In this document: positions 21,003 to 25,000 of the stretch, piece after piece
How the letters are laid out: each line of letters opens with the position of its first letter
How positions within the stretch are numbered: the stretch's first letter is position 1
NCBI GenBank assembly: GCA_963170055.1
Contig: CAUJGJ010000332.1
Span: 135,001 to 160,000, forward strand
Direction of reading: 5' to 3'
Source: Halisarca cf. caerulea
Lineage: Eukaryota > Porifera > Demospongiae > Chondrillida > Halisarcidae
Length of the DNA stretch: 25,000 nt
Made by a program: the position numbers and the translations under genes
The notes under the pieces: model-generated
Told to the model about the DNA's origin: nothing
What the model saw: only the letters and a program-made list of their open reading frames with translations
The model's database searches: none

Positions 21003-21066
<64 letters not shown>

Positions 21067-21553
21067 AGGACATACGACATAAAAATGAGCTCTCAATACT
21101 GAGCACAATTAACAACACCGAGCATTGCAACTGGGTATGATCTGACACAGAGACTAAACAATCGCAATTGGGTAGTTCTTACTACAAGAACTACCAAAAG
21201 TAGAGTGTGGGACAGCAGGCAAATCATGTTAATTAAAGAAACTAAAAAAGAGCTGTTCCTTACTTACTCAAATTCGCCTCTTGTCTCAATTTATCGGCCC
21301 ACACACGGTTGTTACTTTGCTCCAGAATTCTACAAAACTTGTGAAAAGCATCGTTGTTCTTCTTTACAAGGATGTCCAGCAATACGTCCACTTTCTTTAC
21401 TTTACCATGTGCACACTTGATATCTTCTTCTTCGTAATCATTCAAGAATCCTTCACAATCTTGATGAAGTAGTGCTAGGAAGTGATCGACAATAAGATTA
21501 ATCTGAAGTTTAGGTCGAAGAGCAAATATTGCCTTTCTGTATTGGGCGTCCAT
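14103..21553 (-). CDS. gene C: CARD - death domain - Ser/Thr linker - membrane segment - death domain (482 aa)
   Basis: Six exons on the minus strand: 21553-21268, 20996-20902, 20562-20313, 16242-15916, 15129-14971, 14434-14103, all GT-AG with matching phases (total 1449 nt). Residues 1-95: CARD (GFLNDYEEED ... VLLDILVKKNNDAFHKFC ... WADKLR), clearly related to the gene B CARD. Residues 128-211: death domain (EWSTMGLFLEFE ... MLKLWIQKKAG ... TWKAVLSAV). Residues 211-320: Ser/Thr/Gly-rich repeats, then an Arg-rich segment (about 320-332). Residues 347-371: hydrophobic membrane segment. Residues 385-475: second death domain (DWRSVCRYLSIPEW ... SLKWWMRG ... DVADHL). No signal peptide. Likely an apoptosis or innate-immunity signalling protein. 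The link across the 4-kb intron rests on phase only; it could be two genes. The start has a close NF-kB-type site upstream. Confidence 0.65.
14663..14959. repeat. 24-bp minisatellite, 12.4 copies, in gene C intron 5
   Basis: The unit is GGTACAGTACAGAGGTATGG followed by ACAA, with variants (TATAAAGG, GGGCAA, ATTGACAA). On the gene C strand the array starts 11 nt after the donor of the membrane-segment exon. It has no stop codons in several frames, which produces long open frames on both strands that I do not regard as genes. Confidence 0.95.
15224..15300. repeat. (CA)n microsatellite with CATA interruptions, gene C intron 4
   Basis: CA dinucleotide tract with two ATACACA interruptions, about 95 bp upstream of the membrane-segment exon acceptor on the gene strand. 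Confidence 0.93.
15716..15777. repeat. (CA)n microsatellite, gene C intron 4
   Basis: About 30 uninterrupted CA units close to the hairpin element at 15814. Confidence 0.95.
15805..15901. mobile_element. 79-bp hairpin MITE with a 9-bp target-site duplication (MULE-like)
   Basis: The element is 15814-15892. Its arms TAGTCTGGCGTTGCCAACCC (15814 onward, 27 bp) and the reverse complement ending at 15892 pair with few mismatches around a 25-base centre. It is flanked on both sides by TGTACATCT (15805-15813 and 15893-15901), a 9-bp direct repeat, the length typical of Mutator-like elements. It shares its terminal sequence with the hairpin at 2915-3001. It lies 15 bp past the donor of gene C exon 4. 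Confidence 0.85.
16243..16770. other. gene C intron 3, downstream part, before the inverted repeat
   Basis: No coding sequence is seen. Several scattered CGGACATT words (about 16330, 16360, 16750) resemble the sequence just outside the right arm of the inverted repeat near 20150. Confidence 0.4.
16771..17745 (+). repeat. left arm of a large inverted repeat (foldback-like element)
   Basis: From TATGGTGGCCCATAAGTACA onward the sequence is the reverse complement of 20129 downwards, with high similarity for about 970 bp. It carries the 21-bp subrepeats at 16799-16918. Similarity fades near GACTTATGGACTGAC (about 17735). It contains no coding sequence that I recognise. Confidence 0.88.
16799..16918 (+). 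repeat. 21-bp subrepeats rich in TCCGGA/TCCGAA, six copies
   Basis: Degenerate copies with the pattern CGGATTCCGAACTCCGAGTT; the six copies translate with a 7-residue period. The mirrored copy lies at about 19983-20105 in the right arm. Confidence 0.85.
17746..18344. other. centre of the inverted repeat, AT-rich, no gene seen
   Basis: About 600 bp of unique AT-rich sequence between the two arms. A 96-codon open frame (17759-18049) has no recognisable motif and there is no trace of a transposase. Confidence 0.5.
18585..19307. mobile_element. 723-bp TIR element with 5-bp target duplication, inserted in the right arm
   Basis: Ends are CAGGGTTCTATCCAG and, in reverse complement, CAGGGTTCTATCTAG (one mismatch in 15). 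It is flanked by ATTAC on each side (18580-18584 and 19308-19312). The uninterrupted left arm (about 17549-17572) shows the empty site. The interior has a (CA)n tract (18729-18839), a duplicated CTAAAATGGCCTCAAAT motif on each side of it, and a GGGGGGCATGCCCCC palindrome. No transposase is present. The ends look hAT-like, but a 5-bp duplication is not the usual 8 bp for hAT. Confidence 0.85.
18729..18839. repeat. (CA)n microsatellite inside the 723-bp element
   Basis: Compound CA tract with a few ATG and TA interruptions. Confidence 0.95.
20177..20280. repeat. (TG)n microsatellite in gene C intron 3
   Basis: Long TG tract with CGTGCGTGCATGCG interruptions, starting about 30 nt after the gene C exon 3 donor on the gene strand, where it reads as (CA)n. 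Confidence 0.95.
20635..20670. repeat. (CA)n microsatellite, gene C intron 2
   Basis: About 18 CA units; reads (TG)n on the gene strand, about 70 nt upstream of the exon 3 acceptor. Confidence 0.93.
20763..20818. repeat. (CA)n microsatellite with CGCG core, gene C intron 2
   Basis: CA tract interrupted by a short CGCGCGCG alternation. Confidence 0.92.
21005..21064. repeat. (TG)n microsatellite abutting the gene C exon 2 acceptor
   Basis: On the gene strand this is (CA)n ending 8 nt before the exon 2 acceptor AG (exon starts at 20996), leaving almost no normal pyrimidine tract. Confidence 0.93.
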
Positions 21554-21574
21554 TTTTGGATAGATATGGGCATA

Positions 21575-21584
21575 GGGAATTCCC
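21575..21584. promoter_or_regulatory. perfect NF-kB-type site
   Basis: GGGAATTCCC fits the GGGRNWYYCC consensus completely and is palindromic. It starts 22 bp upstream of the gene C start codon. A role in inducing a CARD/death-domain gene is inferred. Confidence 0.6.
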
Positions 21585-21607
21585 CTCCCCCCTCGGCGCT
21601 TGATTTT

Positions 21608-21619
21608 TTTGGCGCGAAA
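21608..21619. promoter_or_regulatory. perfect E2F-type site next to the Spindly start
   Basis: TTTGGCGCGAAA fits TTTSGCGCSAAA in full, on both strands. It ends 3 bp before the Spindly ATG. E2F control is typical of mitotic genes, so this fits the neighbour; actual binding is inferred. Confidence 0.6.
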
Positions 21620-21622
21620 AGT

Positions 21623-24600
21623 ATGGAAGAAGAACTCGAAGAAAAGGGTAGAATCATTGAAGAGCTGCAGGAGGATCTTATTAAGTCAGCCACTTTGGGA
21701 AAAGGTCTTCTCGACCGAAATAATGAGCTCGAACAGCAGCTGAAGGAACAGGAAGATTTATACACCGAGAAAATCGATGTATGATAGCAGCAAAAGATCA
21801 TTGCATGTATTTGCAACTGTAGTTTTGCTTACCTTTTAACCTCGTATTTTTGTGTGCTTAAAGTTACGTTCTTAATCTGTGGTGCTGTTTCTACTGGTTT
21901 CTTTACTAGTAACAGTACTTTGCAGTGGTCATTCGTTCATTCGTCCCGGCCTCTGTGTGTGTAGGATTTGGAGCAACAAAATTTCGTTCTTAGGAATAAG
22001 ATTGAAACTCATGAGAGATTGGTATCAGAGCAATTCAGTGATCTGGAGCAGATGAGGAGTGCATCGCAGGAGAGAGATCGGTGAGAAAACATCTAGTAAA
22101 ACTGTCTATAGAAATCCCTCAAGTGATGGAGTGATTGTGCTCTCTGTAGACAGGTAGCATTGTACAAAGCTGGACTAGAGTAGACAATAACACAGTGATC
22201 AAAGAGTATACAGTTACTGGGGATGTGCCACTAGCTATGGGGGACTGTCGTATTCTCCACAACCAGTAGAAAATGATAGCGAAAATCCTGAAGATCCACC
22301 AGTGTTTAGCTTAGTCTAGCTTGACCATTCCTTCCATTTTGTATGATGTAAATCTACGTACAGTCAAACCTCGTTAACACGAAACTCAGGGGACTGTGCT
22401 GAAACTTCATCTTAACAGTATTTCATGTGAACAGTACTGCATGTTATGCTTGTACTTGTACTTGGATTTGGCTAGCATTTCATGTTAAAAGATATTTCAT
22501 GTTAAGCAGTTTCATGTTAACGAGGTTCGACTGTATGTACCAATATTTTATTGTAAAATGAAGGTAAGGTTAAAAAATATTATACAATGCCTCATTGCGT
22601 GCAGTGTATGTATGTACTTATGCAGAGAGCCAGAATGTATGTATATGTTTTGTGTAGGGAACATCTCGAATTGGAGAAGTTGCAAGTTACTCACACTAAA
22701 ACTGTAGCTCGACTCGAGGGGAAGGTGTCCGAGCTCCTTGATGAGCTAGACGGGGCAAGTAGATCCTATGATACCTTGAAGGAGAAGCTAGAGAGACAAG
22801 AACTCCTTCTCTCTGAATGGAAGGAGAAGGCCAATAACAAATCTAACACAAGCTACCTTGAAGTGGAGATGGGCTCCCTTCAGAGTACTGTTGCCCAACT
22901 AGAGAGGGAAAATGATGAGCTGCTTGTGAAGGTTTGTGTAGTACGTACACTCACACCTGGTTTATCCAATGCTCCTTTATCAGGAGAACTTCATTTATCG
23001 ATCTTCTGTTGTAAATCCCCATCACCAAGTTGCATGTTGTGTACAATTTTTCCTGGTTTACCAACAACACCTGGTTTACCCAATACCTGGTTCATCCAAC
23101 ACCTGGTTTATCCCACACCTGGTTTACCCAGCACCTGGTTTATCCAGCACCTGGTTCATCCAACACCTGGTTTATCCAACACCTGGTTTATCCAACACCT
23201 GGTTTACCCAGCACCTGGTTTATCCAACACCTGGTTTACCCAGCACCTGGTTTACCCAATACATCTGTGGGAAACAGATGTTGTCGCCGAATAAACCAGA
23301 TCTTACCATGTGTGTTGACTCATGCACACATTTGTGGACACAATCTACAAGACATCATGCTGATTGTAGGCTGTAGTATAATCCACAACTTTTCATGTGC
23401 TATAGAGCATCTGGGCTCCAGCACCGTCACATACTCCCTGGTGTCTTTTCGTGTTTTAGTTGCAAGATGAAGAGGCGGTGATCAAGGCCTTGAGGAGTAC
23501 TGAAGAGAAACACAAGACAAGGATTACTGCCATTCAAGAGGAAGCAGATGAACGCATTGAAGAGATTAGCTCTCTCCATACTGCACTACAAGTACGTATG
23601 CCAATGTTCTAGCCAGAACTTCACCATAGCAGGGGGTATAGCATCAGTCAGTGATTGTAGTACAGTGAATTCTTGTCACAATCTGCCACAATTTTTTTTT
23701 ATCCAAGTCAATGTAAAGCAAAATTAACTGATCCATGCACAAAAGTGGTGGATTTCTGGCCTTGTGCTCATAATCCCCCATGATTTCAAGCAAGTGGCTA
23801 CAATATTAAACAATATGTATTGCAGTAAAATGGGCAGTTGATTCCTTACAGGGTAGGGAGAATGAAAGTAGGGTGGGGGAGAATGAAAGCATGGTGGGGA
23901 GAATGAAAGCAGGGTGGGGAGAATGAAAGCATGGTGGGGAGAATGAAAGCAGGGTGGGGGAGAATGAAAGCAGGGTGGGGGAGAATAAAAGCAGGGTGGT
24001 ACCGCCCTGCTACTCTGCTTTAGCTAAAACCCTGTATGCTGTGTGTGCGTGCGCGCGTGCATGCATGCATGCATGTGTGTGTTTACCTTGAAGATGTGAG
24101 TACACGTGCATACGTATGCGAATGTATACCCGTTGAGCTTATTTAATCCCAATAGGCTACCAAAGAGAAGAACATGGAGCTGACACAAGAGGTTCAAATG
24201 CTTAAAATGGACTCTGAGAATTCAACCAAAAGAAAAGGCAATTCACTATTCAGTGAAGTTAGTACCAAATTATTACTAATTTATACTATACTTATATAGA
24301 ATACTGCTAATTGTTCCTCTACCTATTTTCTCATTTACCCACTGTGTATAGGTTGAAGATCGACGGATTGAGACAGAGAAGAGATTCATCAGTCTGAAAG
24401 TGAAACATGAATCGCTTGAGAAGGCCCACACACTGGCTCAGCACCAGCTGAGAAAGCTCAAGGTACTCACCAGTTCCTGTACACGCTGTCGCACAACCAA
24501 CAACTTCACACAGTACGACACAAAGCCTGCTACCCTGTGCTTGTCCCATACATTGACACCACCACCACCCATCAAGGGCTACACTGCCTTGTTCGGTCAG

Positions 24601-25000
24601 CACAGCACAGAAAGAGTTGGTAAATCACCCCCTTCCAGCAATTTACAGACTAGCACCTCTTGTCATCTTATCACTGGCCAGGAAAGTCTGATGGAGAGTG
24701 TGTGGGGAGATTCCTTGCTCAGTGGTCCTATTGCAGAGATATCAGCCAACTGTGACTATCACCTAAAGAATTGCATCTCCACCCAACACGACTCTGCCCT
24801 CCTCACACATGAAGACAGCTCCGACGCCCTGTGGTACGACTATGGAGACATTTGCTGTATGATATCCTCCAGTGCTACCAGCCTCAGTGAGCAAGCCAAC
24901 ATACCTGAAGACAGTGAAAGTATGCATGATTTTGTTGAGATGGTTAAATCTGCCACAGCTTCAAAGGAGGGAATCGTTTCGAATGGTTACAGCAACACAT
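21623..25000 (+). CDS. SPDL1: Spindly orthologue, dynein-dynactin adaptor (partial, runs off the window)
   Basis: Six exons seen: 21623-21778, 21965-22080, 22658-22931, 23460-23591, 24156-24257, 24352 to the edge; all GT-AG, phases consistent. The product is a long coiled coil. A CC1-box-like motif lies at residues 22-26 (SATLG within KSATLGKGLLDRNNELE), as in Spindly/BICDR adaptors that bind dynein light intermediate chain. A Spindly motif spans the exon 5/6 junction (GNSLFSEVEDRR, with S256 and F258, the same numbers as the functional residues in human Spindly), binding the dynactin pointed end. Its known role is recruiting dynein to kinetochores through the RZZ complex. After residue 297 (RKLK) the frame stays open for 530 nt into a Ser/Thr-rich region unlike vertebrate Spindly; a splice at 24461 cannot be excluded. 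The 3' end is outside. Confidence 0.85.
22361..22533. mobile_element. 173-bp MITE with pogo/Tc1-mariner-type ends, Spindly intron 2
   Basis: Begins CAGTCAAACCTCGTTAACAC and ends with the near-perfect reverse complement (GTTAACGAGGTTCGACTG), about 26 bp of TIR. It is flanked by TA on both sides (22359-22360 and 22534-22535), as expected for Tc1/mariner/pogo insertion. No coding capacity. Confidence 0.88.
23052..23265 (+). repeat. 16-bp minisatellite, about 13 copies, Spindly intron 3
   Basis: Unit ACCTGGTTTATCCAAC with TTTACCCAGC and TTCATCC variants. It gives stop-free frames on the plus strand that fuse artificially to exon 3; the donor at 22932 argues that it is intronic. Confidence 0.93.
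23851..24000 (+). repeat. 20-21-bp minisatellite, about 7 copies, Spindly intron 4
   Basis: Unit GGGTGGGGAGAATGAAAGCA, alternating with TGGTGGGGAG; the run of G varies from four to five. Confidence 0.93.

Larger units (their letters stand above)
21554..21622. promoter_or_regulatory. 69-bp bidirectional promoter between gene C and Spindly
   Basis: The start codons of gene C (minus, 21553) and the Spindly orthologue (plus, 21623) are 69 bp apart, so the core promoter of both and probably their 5' UTRs lie in or overlap this interval. It contains an NF-kB-type palindrome near the gene C side and an E2F-type site next to the Spindly start. No TATA box is seen. Upstream non-coding exons cannot be excluded for either gene. 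Confidence 0.7.

Noticed and set aside
3684..21064. Cys/Val and His/Thr homopolymer-like open frames at TG/CA tracts
   Set aside because: Pure dinucleotide repeats; they lie in introns or transposons.
21482..21622. N-terminal extension of Spindly from an upstream in-frame ATG
   Set aside because: It would overlap the CARD exon of gene C on the other strand and the shared promoter; the ATG at 21623 places the conserved motifs at the same residue numbers as in human Spindly.
22932..23470. Reading through the Spindly exon 3 donor into the WFIQHLVYPTPGL-type repeat frame
   Set aside because: Frame is produced by the 16-bp minisatellite; a good donor/acceptor pair (22932 and 23459) joins coiled-coil exons in phase.

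Overview
This window is animal nuclear DNA. It has spliced genes with short GT-AG introns, CARD and death domains, a Spindly-type dynein adaptor, a CR1/Jockey-like LINE, many small terminal-inverted-repeat elements and abundant (TG)n/(CA)n tracts. The style suggests an early-branching marine invertebrate, with a sponge as my best guess; that is inference from overall character, not a diagnostic marker. Gene models were built by hand from splice consensus, phase continuity and, for two genes, paralogue comparison.

Layout. (1) 1-2656, minus: a 5'-truncated, frameshifted LINE with part of the endonuclease and a full reverse transcriptase. (2) 3090-6986, plus: gene A, eight exons, 547 aa: CARD-like domain, short linker, two membrane segments, trypsin-like protease with His/Asp/Ser on three separate exons. 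(3) 7408-8770: two nested TIR elements ending 26 bp before the next start codon. (4) 8797-13142, plus: gene B, eight exons, 566 aa, a tandem paralogue of gene A with the same exon phases and alignable introns, but with a different CARD exon at its N terminus. (5) 13321-13795: a 19-copy, 25-bp minisatellite. (6) 21553 down to 14103, minus: gene C, six exons in my model, 482 aa: CARD, death domain, Ser/Thr-rich linker, membrane segment, second death domain. Its third intron (about 4 kb) holds a large inverted repeat (arms 16771-17745 and 18345-20129) with a further transposon in one arm. (7) 21623 to the window end, plus: a Spindly (SPDL1) orthologue, incomplete at the edge, head-to-head with gene C across 69 bp that contain a perfect NF-kB-type palindrome and a perfect E2F-type site.

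How the genes may work together. The CARD of gene B is clearly related to the CARD of gene C, while gene A carries a divergent one. A plausible reading is a death-fold signalling cluster: gene C links CARD and death-domain partners, and genes A/B are membrane-anchored, cytosol-facing proteases whose CARDs could recruit or cluster them. Such CARD-anchored, trypsin-like (non-caspase) proteases are the most unusual thing in the window. CARD plus trypsin-like protease combinations are also known from bacterial gasdermin defence operons; any link here is speculation. Spindly is a mitotic dynein-dynactin adaptor and probably shares only the promoter.
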